In this document: positions 11,102 through 21,190 of the stretch, one piece after another
Numbering within the stretch: position 1 is the first letter of the stretch
How the letters are laid out: every line of letters begins with the position of its first letter
NCBI GenBank assembly: GCA_946415665.1
Contig: CAMKTI010000003.1
Span: forward strand, 1-35,288
Source: an uncultured Clostridia bacterium
GTDB taxonomy: Bacteria; Bacillota; Clostridia; Lachnospirales; CAMVHY01
Direction of reading: 5' to 3'
Length of the DNA stretch: 35,288 nt
Made by a program: the position numbers and the translations under genes
Notes under the pieces: generated by a model
Databases searched by the model: none
Seen by the model: only the letters and a program-made list of their open reading frames with translations
What the model was told of the DNA's origin: nothing

Positions 11102-11174
11102 TGGGTGTAATAGGGCTCGAACCTATGACCCTCTGCTTGTAAGGCAGACGCTCTCCCAGCTGAGCTATACACCC
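11102..11174 (-). tRNA. tRNA-Val (TAC)
   Basis: Minus strand GGGTGTATAGCTCAGCTGGGAGAGCGTCTGCCTTACAAGCAGAGGGTCATAGGTTCGAGCCCTATTACACCCA; loop CTTACAA. Confidence 0.95.
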
Positions 11175-11179
11175 AAGCG

Positions 11180-11253
<74 letters not shown>

Positions 11254-11320
11254 AACTTTCCCACGATATCATACAAAAAAACCTTTGTCAAGTACTAAAT
11301 CAAATTTTTTTCAATAAAAA

Positions 11321-11824
11321 TTATTTTACAAAACAAATTAACTTATGGGCTGCCTGTTTAGGACTTGAAAATTTATTGCAATCCAACGTATAATCGCAAA
11401 TATTTTTATATAAATTATATCTTTGGGAAAATAATTTTTTGATCGACAAATAATTTTGAATTAGAGGACGCAGATTTATTTTGTCATTCATAAGATTTTT
11501 ATGAATTTTATTGGGCCGGCAAAAAAGATAAATTACAATACCAAGTTTTTTTATCAAATCAAAATTTTTTTTATAAGTCACGCAGCCTCCGCCGAGAGCA
11601 ATAATCAAATTTTTATCCTGCGGAATATTTTTTATAATTTCTGATTCAAGTTCACGAAAATAATTTTCACCATGCACTTTAAATATATCTGGAATATTTT
11701 TTTTTGCCTTTTTAACAATTTCCATATCACTGTCAATATGTTTATACAAATATTCTTGGGCAAAAATTTTAGCAACAGAAGATTTTCCGCTTCCTGGCAT
11801 TCCAATTAAAACAATATTTTTCAT
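11321..11824 (-). CDS. aroK: Shikimate kinase
   Basis: IVLIGMPGSGKSSVAKIFA, HIDSDMEIVKK, FRELESEII, IALGGGCV, LRPL. Confidence 0.93.
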   Translation of the reverse strand: MKNIVLIGMPGSGKSSVAKIFAQEYLYKHIDSDMEIVKKAKKNIPDIFKVHGENYFRELESEIIKNIPQDKNLIIALGGGCVTYKKNFDLIKKLGIVIYLFCRPNKIHKNLMNDKINLRPLIQNYLSIKKLFSQRYNLYKNICDYTLDCNKFSSPKQAAHKLICFVK

Positions 11825-11926
11825 TTTTTATCACCTATTCTTTAAAATTTAATTTATAAAAAAAACAGACCTGAAAATAATAGCATTTTTCAGATCAATA
11901 AAGTATTTATAATAAAATTTCGCTTT

Positions 11927-12208
11927 TTATTTACGATTTTTTTTCAAATTATCAATTTTAATATCTACCCATTTTAAAAATTCTTCTTCCGGCATGTTTG
12001 GATCTTTGTAAGACATAAATTTTTCGCACTGCTTTATATTACAGCCACCACAATTTTTGCAAGGTTTTTTCACTGCACACTCATAAAGAGGACATGTACT
12101 TCCTTCAAGATAAAAAACTTTACCTTTTGCATTTTTACAGCCACCACAATTTTTAAACGACTTACAAACTGAGCAATCAGCTCCACACATTGAAATAAAT
12201 TCGTTCAT
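11927..12208 (-). CDS. Small Cys-rich protein, DUF3795-like
   Basis: MCGADCSVCKSFKNCGGCKNAKGKVFYLEGSTCPLYECAVKKPCKNCGGCNIKQCEKF; RBS GGAGGTGAC upstream. Confidence 0.75.
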   Translation of the reverse strand: MNEFISMCGADCSVCKSFKNCGGCKNAKGKVFYLEGSTCPLYECAVKKPCKNCGGCNIKQCEKFMSYKDPNMPEEEFLKWVDIKIDNLKKNRK

Positions 12209-12382
12209 TTTGTCACCTCCGATTTATTTAAACATAATATAGCACCAAATTTTCCATAAGCATTGTTTTAACTTTAAAAACGGAATTTTTTGCTTTGATT
12301 TAAGACAAATATGATTTATTGTGTTCGGTTTTTGTTTTTAAAATGTGCTGTTGGTAAAAAGTATGGAACAGAAAACATTAGG

Positions 12383-12997
12383 TAGCGTTCACATAAAATA
12401 AAAATAGATTTACCAAAAAGAAAAAGTGATTAAGATAGAAATATGAAATTTACAAAAGTGTAATATAAAAAGCTAGAGGGATTAATGCCGATGGAAAGAA
12501 GACCGGCAAATGTATAATTCAGGTGTGCAACGCTTTACATAATAGAGAATGGTTACAAATGGAGAGCATTACCGAAAAAATATGGAACATGGCACACAGT
12601 TTATATGAAATTTAGTAGATGACCGAAGAACGGTACAATTGCCAAAAGCTATTGCTTTTTTTTTTACCCTGATTTTAGAAACTATGAAAAAGCAAAAACT
12701 GCTTGATGAATAAGATTATATATTCTTTATTGATAGTACGAGCATAAAGATGATAAAACTTTAGCTTTAGCCAAAAATCACGGCTTTAAGACAGTTGTTC
12801 CACCTAAAAAAAAATCGTAAGTTACCTTGGAGTTACGATAAACACCTTTATAAACAACGCAATAACATCGAGCGATATTTCCTGAGATTAAAACGTTTTA
12901 GAAAAGTTTTTACTCGTTATGATAAACTTGATTCTATTTTTATTTCTACAGTCTCCCTTGCTTTTATTTTTGACTTGTTTTTTATGTGAACGCTGTC
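12383..12997 (+). mobile_element. Decayed IS5-family element (type B), internally deleted
   Basis: AGCGTTCAC...GTGAACGCT ends; relative to the copy at 29680-30360 the segment between GAGCATAAAG and ATGATAAAACTTTAG is missing. Confidence 0.82.
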
Positions 12998-13021
12998 TAA
13001 TTAAAAAAATTAAGTCGGCGA

Positions 13022-13200
13022 AAATATTTTTTAATATTTACTTATAAATTCAGCCAAAATATTTATATCAAGCGTATTTTCTAAATTTATGTCATGTTTT
13101 TTCGTCTCGTTGATAAATTTTATAGTGAACAGCAAATCAAGATTTGATTTTAAAATTGAGTTTTTGGTTTACCTTTTTTCGTGCAAAAAATATTTTGTGC
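13022..13200 (-). pseudogene. Diverged partial duplicate of the 3' end of the neighbouring ABC ATPase gene
   Basis: Matches 13897-14076 (..AATATTTACTTATAAATTCAGCC..AAATCAAGATTTGATTT..GCAAAAAATATTTT); minus-strand reading KFINETKKHDINLENTLDINILAEFISKY with frameshifts upstream. Confidence 0.85.
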
Positions 13201-13299
13201 TTTTGTTAAAAAAATAATTTACAAATAATATTTTTATAGTGATAGAATGATAATGGTTGTATTTTCAATTCGATTTTTTGATAAGGAGGGAGTTTTTTG

Positions 13300-13839
13300 A
13301 TGGATTCGATTCAAAATAAAAATGCTTTGGATATGTATTGGCATCCAGATGGATACTGTCGTTCCACAAAAGTTTCGTCATTACGCATGTCATGGTTGTT
13401 ATTTAAAAGAATCTTTAAGTTAGTTTTTAATGGTTTTGCAAGACCAGATGGTAAAAAACTCGAAGGGACAGTAATTGAGAAGATTTTAGCTGTTGGATAC
13501 GTTTTGTTTGCACTGTTAGGTTGTTTGGCGTTATTAATTGCTTTGGGTGTATTGGCTGATGCTGGTATTGGACCATTATTTTTTATTTTTCTTGGTATTG
13601 GAGCTTCTCTGCTAGGAATTGTCGCGATTGGTACAATTGTATTTAGTGCGATTTATAAAAAAAATATGCCTGAAGATAAAATTTATTTTTATTGTGGCAA
13701 GACCAACAGAGAAAAACAAATATATTTCGCAAGGGGAAACGCCCTGTTTGATATGCCGAAAAAAGGTTTTAAGCCGTATGATGTAAAAAATATTGACACT
13801 AGAAATTTGATCATTCCCCGATCGCAAGTTTATGATTAA
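13300..13839 (+). CDS. Uncharacterised membrane protein with central TM hairpin
   Basis: ATG preceded by AAGGAGGG; two hydrophobic helices VIEKILAVGYVLFALLGCLALLIALGVL and LFFIFLGIGASLLGIVAIGTIVFSAIY; no recognised family. Confidence 0.75.
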   Translation: MDSIQNKNALDMYWHPDGYCRSTKVSSLRMSWLLFKRIFKLVFNGFARPDGKKLEGTVIEKILAVGYVLFALLGCLALLIALGVLADAGIGPLFFIFLGIGASLLGIVAIGTIVFSAIYKKNMPEDKIYFYCGKTNREKQIYFARGNALFDMPKKGFKPYDVKNIDTRNLIIPRSQVYD

Positions 13840-13901
13840 AAAGATTTTCAACGCAACCGTCGCGATTTCAATCGACAAAATTAAACTGCTAACAAAATTT
13901 T

Positions 13902-14744
13902 TTAATATTTACTTATAAATTCAGCCAGAAGATTTATATCAAGTGTATTTTCTAAATTTATGCCATGTTTTTTTATTTCATTAATAAATTTTATAGTAAA
14001 TGGCAAATCAAGATTTGATTTCAAAATTAAATCTTTGGTTTGTTTTTTTTTTGCGCAAAAAATATTTTCTGGCGTATCATCAAAAATTATTTTTGACTTA
14101 TCTAAAATTATTAAGCGATTAAATTTTATTGCTTCCTCTACATCATGCGTAATAAAAATAATTGTCTTTTGATATTTACGATTCAAATCAAAAATTTGTT
14201 CTAAAATATCCTGTTTATCATTTATCATCGATGTCGATTCGTCGAAAATAATATAATCCGGATTCATCGCTAAAATTCCTGCGATAGCAATTTTTTGTTT
14301 TTGTCCGCCGGAAAGATTACTTACAAGCAAATTTTTATATTCAAACATATTAACCATTTTTAATGCATTTTCAACGCGCTGATTTATTTCGTTTTCATCC
14401 AAATTTAAATTTTCCGGACCAAAAGCAATATCTTCACAAATAATATCCGAAACGATTTGATTATCTGGATTTTGAAAAACCATGCCGACTTTCGAACGAA
14501 TTTTATAAATATTATTTTCATCATCATAATTTAAATCGTCCGTAATAATCACACCGGATTTTTTTTTCAATAAATAATTTAATAGGCGAGCCAAAGTTGA
14601 TTTTCCTGAACCGTTTGCTCCCATAAAAGCAATAAGTTCGCCTTGTTTTATTTCTAAATTTATATCATCTAAAATATTTCTTTGTTCGTCACATCCATAA
14701 GCAAAATATAAATTTTTTATTTTTATCATTTTTTTATCACCCAA
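13902..14744 (-). CDS. Energy-coupling factor / cobalt-type ABC transporter ATP-binding protein (EcfA/CbiO family)
   Basis: GANGSGKSTLARLLN, Q-loop VGMVFQNPDNQIVSDIICEDIAFGPEN, signature NLSGGQKQKIAIAGILAMNPDYIIFDES. Confidence 0.93.
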   Translation of the reverse strand: MGDKKMIKIKNLYFAYGCDEQRNILDDINLEIKQGELIAFMGANGSGKSTLARLLNYLLKKKSGVIITDDLNYDDENNIYKIRSKVGMVFQNPDNQIVSDIICEDIAFGPENLNLDENEINQRVENALKMVNMFEYKNLLVSNLSGGQKQKIAIAGILAMNPDYIIFDESTSMINDKQDILEQIFDLNRKYQKTIIFITHDVEEAIKFNRLIILDKSKIIFDDTPENIFCAKKKQTKDLILKSNLDLPFTIKFINEIKKHGINLENTLDINLLAEFISKY

Positions 14745-14823
14745 GAAAAAAATATTTTTTTTGCACTATAAAATCAAGTTTTTTGATAGAATAGCGTTTA
14801 AAAAATATTTAGGGGATGAAAAA

Positions 14824-16944
14824 ATGCCTGACAATGAAAATAAAAATTATGCGACAAAATTATTTGATTACGTGATGAATTATGAAGATGTTTTAAATTT
14901 TGAAGCTGTTTTTAGTGACGAAACAGAAAATTTTGTTTTGCCAGTAAATATAGAAAAAAATCAGCCGTTTAAAATTAAAATCAGGACGGCAAAAAATAAT
15001 GTGGATGAAATTTATTTATGTTCTGGAATCGAAAGATTTTTGATGCAAAAAATTGAGGATGATGATTTTTTTGATTATTATTTAGCGGAAATTGATGGAC
15101 AGGAAAATAGATTTGAGTATTATTTTGAGCTAAGCAAAAATGAAAAGATTTATTTTTATAACAAAAGAGGTTTATATGATTTTTTAAATCCGGAATATAA
15201 TTTTAATATTATTCCCGGATTTATTGTTCCGGATTGGCTTAAGGGTTCGGTTATGTATCAAATTTATGTCGATAGATTTTATAATGGTGATGAAAAAAAT
15301 GATGTGCTTGATAATGAGTATATTTATTTAGGAAAGCCAGCGAAAAAAATAAAAGATTGGAGTGCTGACGTTTTAAAAGATGATGTTTGTAATTTTTATG
15401 GCGGAGATTTGCAAGGCGTAATAGATAAATTGGATTATATAGAAAGTTTGGAAGTTGAGATTATTTATTTGAATCCGATTTTTGTTTCTCCGAGCAATCA
15501 TAAATATGATATTCAGGATTATGATTATGTTGATCCGCATTATGGAAAAATTGTTGAAGATAGCGGAGAAGTTCTTGATTTAAATAAATTTCATAATAAA
15601 TTCGCGACGAAATATATTTCACGGACAACGGATAAAAAAAATCTTGAGGCTTCGAATAAGTTATTTATAAATCTTGTGAAATTAGCGCATGAACGCGGAA
15701 TAAAAATAATTTTGGATGGTGTTTTTAATCATTGTGGCGCGTTTAATAAATGGCTCGATAAAGAAGGATTTTATTACAAAAATAATTATCCGGCAGGAGC
15801 TTACCGTGACGAAAAAAGCATTTATCACAATTATTTTAGATGGTATGACAAAAACTGGCCGAATAATGATTGTTATGATAGTTGGTGGGGATTTGATAAT
15901 CATCCGAAATTAAATTATGAGAACTCGCCGGAGCTTTTTAAATATATTTTAGAAATCGGAGCGAAATGGGTTAGCGCACCATTTAATGCTGACGGTTGGA
16001 GAGTTGATGTTGCGGCAGATATTGGAATGAGTCCAGAGTTTAATCATGAATTTTGGCGGCAATTCCGTAAGGCAATAAAAAAAGTAAATCCTGAGGCGAT
16101 TATTATTGCTGAACATTATGGCAGTCCAAAAAGTTGGCTCGTTGGTGATCAATGGGATTCTGTTATGAATTATGATGCGTTTATGGAGCCAATAACTTGG
16201 TTTTTAACTGGAATGGAAAAACACAGCGAGAGTTTTAAACACGAAAAATTATGTAATGCGATTGATTTTGAAAATTCGATGAGATATTTTATGTCGCAAT
16301 TTAGTTTTCAATCGCTTTATTCGGCAATGAATGAATTATCGAATCATGATCATTCAAGATTTTTGACGCGAACAAATAAAATTGTTGGGCGGCTTGGACA
16401 AAAAAATTCGCGTGAGGCAGAAGAAAATGTTGATAAAAATGTAATGATGGAAGCCGTCGTTTTTCAAATGACTTGGCCGGGATGTCCTACGATTTATTAT
16501 GGCGATGAAGTTGGATTGGCGGGATGGTCTGATCCGGATAATCGTCGGCCTTTCCCTTGGGATAATCAGGATAAAAATTTGCTTGAGCTGCATAAATTTT
16601 TGGCGCATGTGCATAAAAAAAGTCGAGCATTAAAAGTTGGTTCGCTTGAATATTTATATTTGAATCATGGAATAATTTCGTTCGGCAGATGGCTTGATCA
16701 AGAAAAATTTGTGGTTGTGCTAAATAATAATGATTGTGAAAAAGAAATTTTTGTGCCGGTTTGGAAAATTGGTTTGGATGAAAAAGAAAAGTTAAAAAAA
16801 ATAATTTTGACGGGCGAAAATAAATTTGATGTGAATGAAGATGTTTTTGATGTGAAAGATGGTTTTGTAAAGTTAATTTTAAACGGAAAAAGTTCGATTG
16901 TATTAAAAAATATTTTTGAACGAGAAAAGTCGAGCGCGAGTTAA
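14824..16944 (+). CDS. GH13 neopullulanase / cyclomaltodextrinase-like alpha-glucan hydrolase
   Basis: VMYQIYVDRFYNGD, DGVFNHCG, DGWRVDVAAD, IIIAEHYG, LSNHDHSRFLT; ATG 14824 with AGGGGA RBS. Confidence 0.92.
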   Translation: MPDNENKNYATKLFDYVMNYEDVLNFEAVFSDETENFVLPVNIEKNQPFKIKIRTAKNNVDEIYLCSGIERFLMQKIEDDDFFDYYLAEIDGQENRFEYYFELSKNEKIYFYNKRGLYDFLNPEYNFNIIPGFIVPDWLKGSVMYQIYVDRFYNGDEKNDVLDNEYIYLGKPAKKIKDWSADVLKDDVCNFYGGDLQGVIDKLDYIESLEVEIIYLNPIFVSPSNHKYDIQDYDYVDPHYGKIVEDSGEVLDLNKFHNKFATKYISRTTDKKNLEASNKLFINLVKLAHERGIKIILDGVFNHCGAFNKWLDKEGFYYKNNYPAGAYRDEKSIYHNYFRWYDKNWPNNDCYDSWWGFDNHPKLNYENSPELFKYILEIGAKWVSAPFNADGWRVDVAADIGMSPEFNHEFWRQFRKAIKKVNPEAIIIAEHYGSPKSWLVGDQWDSVMNYDAFMEPITWFLTGMEKHSESFKHEKLCNAIDFENSMRYFMSQFSFQSLYSAMNELSNHDHSRFLTRTNKIVGRLGQKNSREAEENVDKNVMMEAVVFQMTWPGCPTIYYGDEVGLAGWSDPDNRRPFPWDNQDKNLLELHKFLAHVHKKSRALKVGSLEYLYLNHGIISFGRWLDQEKFVVVLNNNDCEKEIFVPVWKIGLDEKEKLKKIILTGENKFDVNEDVFDVKDGFVKLILNGKSSIVLKNIFEREKSSAS

Positions 16945-16962
16945 AGTCGCGTTTTTTTTGTG
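16934..16962 (+). terminator. Terminator of GH13 gene
   Basis: CGCGAGTTAAAGTCGCG followed by TTTTTTTT. Confidence 0.8.
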
Positions 16963-17042
16963 CCAAAATAAAATTTGAATTCGTTTGATTATGTATTTTT
17001 GAGCTGAAACTAAAATCATTAGAAAAATATTTTTGTTATCTC

Positions 17043-17071
17043 TTGACAAATAAAAATTTTTGTTTTATAAT
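17043..17071 (+). promoter_or_regulatory. Consensus sigma-A promoter of orf17110
   Basis: TTGACA - 17 nt - TATAAT, in a TCTTGACAAATAAAAA block. Confidence 0.85.
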
Positions 17072-17109
17072 CTATTATATTATAGAAGATTTTGGAGGAG
17101 TGATTTGAA

Positions 17110-18864
17110 ATGAAAGAAAACGATGGTGATAGTTTAAATTTATTTTTGGGTGATAATAATTCAAAAAAAGATAAATCTAATAACAATACAAACAAACAGG
17201 AACAAAATCAAATTATGATGAATAAAAGTGATTATTCCGAAATCTTAGCGGATGAATCGGTAATTAAAAAAATAAAAGAGAGCGAACAATTAAGCATTGA
17301 TAAAATGAAAAACATTATAGACAAATGTTTTAAAGCAAAGCGTAAAGACCCAAACGCAAATATTATTGATGAGGATTTTTTGCGTTTAGTTTGGAGTTTT
17401 AATTTTAGGTATTACAAAGCTAAGAATAAAACATGTTCTTCTATTGATTATGCATCGGTAAATAAGAATCAATTAAATAATTTGGTTCAGCAACATCCTA
17501 GTGAGTTTTTTCATTGTCTTTATAAGCTTGATATTAAATTTGACGATTTATATATTATCGCCCAAGAAGCGATAAAAAATAGTGATTATAACAGAGAATT
17601 ATCGAGCAGATATCCGAATCAATATAATATTACTCATAAACCTTGGCGTAATAGTATTGCTGACAAAATGTTTTATGATTCGAAAAAAACTTTGGATGTC
17701 AAATTTTTTGTTTGGTTGAATGAAAATGGTTACTTTGCTAAACACGATGAAATTGTTTTTTATCAGTCTTCCGGTCACCATTTTAAGGCAAGTTCTGAGA
17801 AGTTGCCAGCAATTGACGAATTCGAAAATATTTGTAAAAAAAGAAAAGAAGAGAGAATAGGAAATTATAAATTTGAGACGTTTGATGAATTTAAAAAGTT
17901 TGTTGGTCTTGACAAAGACGATGATCAATATAAAAAAGAATATTACCCAAATGTAGCGGTTTCTGTAAAATCATTGTCCGAGATTTTGAAAAAGGAAAAT
18001 AAATTTTTAACCAAAGATGAATTTATAAAACTGATAAATAGAGAAAATATATTTTTTGATAAACCGGGAAATCTCACTGAAGATGATATTAAAGGATGGG
18101 ATAATTATAAAGACTTTGTTAATAAATTAGGAAAAATGACTGACGAAGAAAGAAAAAAAAGACGTGAATCTAGAAAAAAACTTTGGGAATACATGGAGCA
18201 TATTCTTTTTGGTAATCCGAGAAAACAAAATACTCAAGGGCTAACCGATATAAGAAATTTAGACGATGCCGATCTAGAAAATATCGCTGATTGTTTGTCA
18301 AAAAAGTTTGAGTTTTTTACTGGTATAAGCTTATTGTGTGATAATGATGACATTTTCGATAACAAAAAAGACGAAAAGAATAATGAATTCAAATACAGAA
18401 ATTATATTGTTAATAGTTTAAAAAATTTTAAGGGTTTATTCCCATTACTGGAGAATTGCGAAATTAAGCCACAAATAAAAATCGATTTACCGGAGCTAGA
18501 ACAAAAAATAAAAATAACAGGACAAGATAGAAATAAGCTTGTGACGTCCCAGAATGCAACTAGCAGCTGGAAAAGATTAACTGCCGGAATAATTTTATTG
18601 GTGTTTGGAGTTATTGGCTGTGGTAGTGTGGTTTTGGGCTTAGGTTTGGCAAGTAAACTTGCTGTTGCTTTGTTGTTTTTGTTTGTATTTATGATAATCA
18701 CCGGTACATTGTGTTTGTTGTGGAAAAAAATTAGTGATTGTTTAGCTCCGTGTTGTTCGCAAATATTTGATTCAAGGTATCAAAAAAGTTTGATTGACAA
18801 AAGTAAAATTATCAAGCAGGAAATAAATTTCAATTTAACGACCAATAACATCTTGCAAAAATGA
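17110..18864 (+). CDS. Uncharacterised 584-aa protein: long hydrophilic region plus C-terminal two-TM hairpin
   Basis: RBS TTGGAGGAG upstream; C-terminal LTAGIILLVFGVIGCGSVVLGLGLASKLAVALLFLFVFMIITGTLCLLW; no recognised family. Confidence 0.85.
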   Translation: MKENDGDSLNLFLGDNNSKKDKSNNNTNKQEQNQIMMNKSDYSEILADESVIKKIKESEQLSIDKMKNIIDKCFKAKRKDPNANIIDEDFLRLVWSFNFRYYKAKNKTCSSIDYASVNKNQLNNLVQQHPSEFFHCLYKLDIKFDDLYIIAQEAIKNSDYNRELSSRYPNQYNITHKPWRNSIADKMFYDSKKTLDVKFFVWLNENGYFAKHDEIVFYQSSGHHFKASSEKLPAIDEFENICKKRKEERIGNYKFETFDEFKKFVGLDKDDDQYKKEYYPNVAVSVKSLSEILKKENKFLTKDEFIKLINRENIFFDKPGNLTEDDIKGWDNYKDFVNKLGKMTDEERKKRRESRKKLWEYMEHILFGNPRKQNTQGLTDIRNLDDADLENIADCLSKKFEFFTGISLLCDNDDIFDNKKDEKNNEFKYRNYIVNSLKNFKGLFPLLENCEIKPQIKIDLPELEQKIKITGQDRNKLVTSQNATSSWKRLTAGIILLVFGVIGCGSVVLGLGLASKLAVALLFLFVFMIITGTLCLLWKKISDCLAPCCSQIFDSRYQKSLIDKSKIIKQEINFNLTTNNILQK

Positions 18865-18897
18865 ATTAAATAAGTATTATTATACAGCAAATGATAA

Positions 18898-18922
18898 AAC
18901 GCGATTTTAATTCGCGTTTTTT
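18898..18922 (+). terminator. Terminator of orf17110
   Basis: AACGCGATTTTAATTCGCGTT followed by T run; near copy of the 16934 terminator region. Confidence 0.8.
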
Positions 18923-19156
18923 TTGCCAAAATAAAATTTGAATTTATTGGAATATATGGATCCAATCAACTTTTTTTCAGTAACATAGATGCAACATTTT
19001 TGTTAACCCCCATTTTGAACGTCACATGATCTGTTCCTGATTATTTTTATTGTGGAAAAAATATAATTGGCGAAACAAAAATAAATACAAGTGGAGAAAA
19101 TATTAATTTAAAGCCCGCAAGAATGACAATTATTCAAAAATAGAGATAAAAAAAAC

Positions 19157-19183
19157 AAAACTGTGTACCTGTTACACAGTTTT
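19157..19183. terminator. Strong hairpin, probable terminator
   Basis: AAAACTGTGTA-CCTGT-TACACAGTTTT perfect 11-bp stem. Confidence 0.7.
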
Positions 19184-19262
19184 ATTTATGTAAATAAATT
19201 TTTTAAGCATAAGAAATTATGTGCTGTGAATAAATTTCAATAACATCAACGTTTTTTTTTAG

Positions 19263-19745
19263 TTGATAAATAAGGTGATGACTTTGGATTTTTTGGCGAA
19301 TTATATTAAAAATATTTTGCTCTGTGTGATTTTTTCGATATGCATTGAAATGATTTTGCCAAACGATAAATATAAAAAATATATTAATTTAGTCTCGGGC
19401 TTAATTTTAATTTTGGTAATAATTTTTCCAATAAAAAACTTCTACAACAAATATTTTATTTGTAATAGAAATAATTTTTCAGTAGATAAATATGACAAAA
19501 AAATTTTTGTTTGCGATATTTATAAGCAAAGTATAAATAAGCAGATAAATCTTTTAGCAAAAAAAATGGGAATAAAAATTTTGGATTCTGAAATTGAAGT
19601 CAAAGAAGAAAATAATACGTGTGAAATAAAAAATATAAAAATTAATTTTGGTGACGATTGTAAAGTTGATGACAAAAAAAAATTTTTATATGCGTTGGGT
19701 TTGATTTATAAAATCGGCGCTGAAAATATAATTTGTGGCCAATAA
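19263..19745 (+). CDS. spoIIIAF: Stage III sporulation protein AF
   Basis: YIKNILLCVIFSICIEMILPNDKYKKYINLVSGLILILVIIFPI; followed by AG and AH. Confidence 0.85.
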   Translation: MINKVMTLDFLANYIKNILLCVIFSICIEMILPNDKYKKYINLVSGLILILVIIFPIKNFYNKYFICNRNNFSVDKYDKKIFVCDIYKQSINKQINLLAKKMGIKILDSEIEVKEENNTCEIKNIKINFGDDCKVDDKKKFLYALGLIYKIGAENIICGQ

Positions 19746-19963
19746 ATAGAAAAAAAATAAATTGGTAAGCAAAGTTGAATTTATTTTTTGAGAATAATTT
19801 TTTAGCTAGCGAAATATAAAAATTACATAAGCTTTATTTCGGTTTGAAAATAATTTGTTAGTTAAGGAGTGATTTAAGTAATCAAAAATATTTTTTTTGA
19901 AACAAAAAATTTATTTAAGGAATCGATTTAATCGCGTGCAAAATTTTTTGAGGTGGTAAACAA

Positions 19964-20521
19964 ATGAGCCTGATACAAAAATTTTTTGTTAATCAGGATA
20001 AAAATATCGGATTGAAATTAATTTTTGGTTTGCTTTTGGGAATAGTTTTGTTGTTTATAAGTAATTCAGACAAAAAAAAAATTAATACAGGCGAAAAAAA
20101 TATTTTTGAGACAGAAAAAAAAATTGATTTTGATTGTGATGTGTATGAGAAAAAATTGGAGTTAAAACTAGAAAATTTATTGTCACAAGTAAAAGGTGCA
20201 GGAAATATAAAAGTAATGATAAGTATATTTAACGGAAAAGAAATTTTGCTTGCGCAAGATATAAATTCAAGCGAATCAAAAATTAATGAAAATGATAAAT
20301 CTGGTAGCACAAAAGAAACGTTTGAGCAAAAAAAAGAAACCAAAAAAATAATTATTAATGATAAGCCACTGATAATAAAAGAAATTATGCCGGAGATTAC
20401 CGGAGCAATTATTGTTGCAGAAGGAGGAGATAATGCGTTTATAAAAAGTGAATTAATACGAGCAACACAAATTATTTTAAATATCGATGTCCATAAAATT
20501 CGTGTTTTAAAAATGAAATAA
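19964..20521 (+). CDS. spoIIIAG: Stage III sporulation protein AG
   Basis: Single TM, LENLLSQVKGAGNIKVMISIFNGKEILLAQD .. EITGAIIVAEGGDNAFIKSELIRATQIILNIDVHKIRVLKMK. Confidence 0.92.
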   Translation: MSLIQKFFVNQDKNIGLKLIFGLLLGIVLLFISNSDKKKINTGEKNIFETEKKIDFDCDVYEKKLELKLENLLSQVKGAGNIKVMISIFNGKEILLAQDINSSESKINENDKSGSTKETFEQKKETKKIIINDKPLIIKEIMPEITGAIIVAEGGDNAFIKSELIRATQIILNIDVHKIRVLKMK

Positions 20522-20536
20522 AAAATAAATTTTGGA

Positions 20537-21190
20537 GTGAAAAAAATGTTTGTCATAAAACGAAATCATGTGATTATAGTTGCTTTGGTAATAATGGTTG
20601 GAGTTGCTGGATATTTAAATTACATGGATAATAATTTAAAAAATGACGAAATAATTTTAAATGATAACGGAGAAATTTCTGCGCTTGTGCCGGATGAAAA
20701 CTTGCCGGTCAATGCAAATCTTGATTCACAAATAGAAATGGATTTTGATAAAAAAAATAGTAAAAAAAATAAGTTTGAAAGCAAAAATGATTTTGAAGAA
20801 AGTGATAATGATGCAATCGCTGTAAATAAATCAATGGAAAATTCTTATTTTGTTCAAGCAAAACTTGACAGGGAACAAGCTAGAGCTAAACAAAAAGAAA
20901 TTCTTGATGATATGATTAATAATAAAAATTTGAGTGAAAGTAAAAAAACGGAATGTGTGGATAATAAAATCGAAATTCAAAAGAGAATAGAAAAAGAAAG
21001 TGCGGCTGAATCTTTACTAGAGTCAAAAGGTTTTGATGAAACTTATGTAAGAATTGATGATGAAACGGTTGATGTTGTAATAAATAAAGAAATGCTTTCG
21101 GATGCAGAAGTCGCACAAATAGAAGATATAGTTAAAAGAAAAACTGGTTTTAAAGCAAGTCAAATAAGAATTAGTACGTTAAAAAAATAA
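20537..21190 (+). CDS. spoIIIAH: Stage III sporulation protein AH (SpoIIIAH-like)
   Basis: YFVQAKLDREQARAKQKEIL .. AAESLLESKGFDETYVRIDDETVDVVINKEMLSDAEVAQIEDIVKRKTGFKASQIRIS. Confidence 0.92.
   Translation: MKKMFVIKRNHVIIVALVIMVGVAGYLNYMDNNLKNDEIILNDNGEISALVPDENLPVNANLDSQIEMDFDKKNSKKNKFESKNDFEESDNDAIAVNKSMENSYFVQAKLDREQARAKQKEILDDMINNKNLSESKKTECVDNKIEIQKRIEKESAAESLLESKGFDETYVRIDDETVDVVINKEMLSDAEVAQIEDIVKRKTGFKASQIRISTLKK

Noticed and set aside
16487-16966. 159-aa minus-strand ORF antisense to the GH13 gene
   Set aside because: Lies fully opposite a well supported enzyme gene; composition (His/Gln/Pro-rich) reflects reverse-complement coding bias.
19993-20556. 187-aa minus-strand ORF opposite spoIIIAG
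   Set aside because: The + strand SpoIIIAG is clearly recognisable with an RBS; the antisense ORF is a mirror of AT-rich codon usage.
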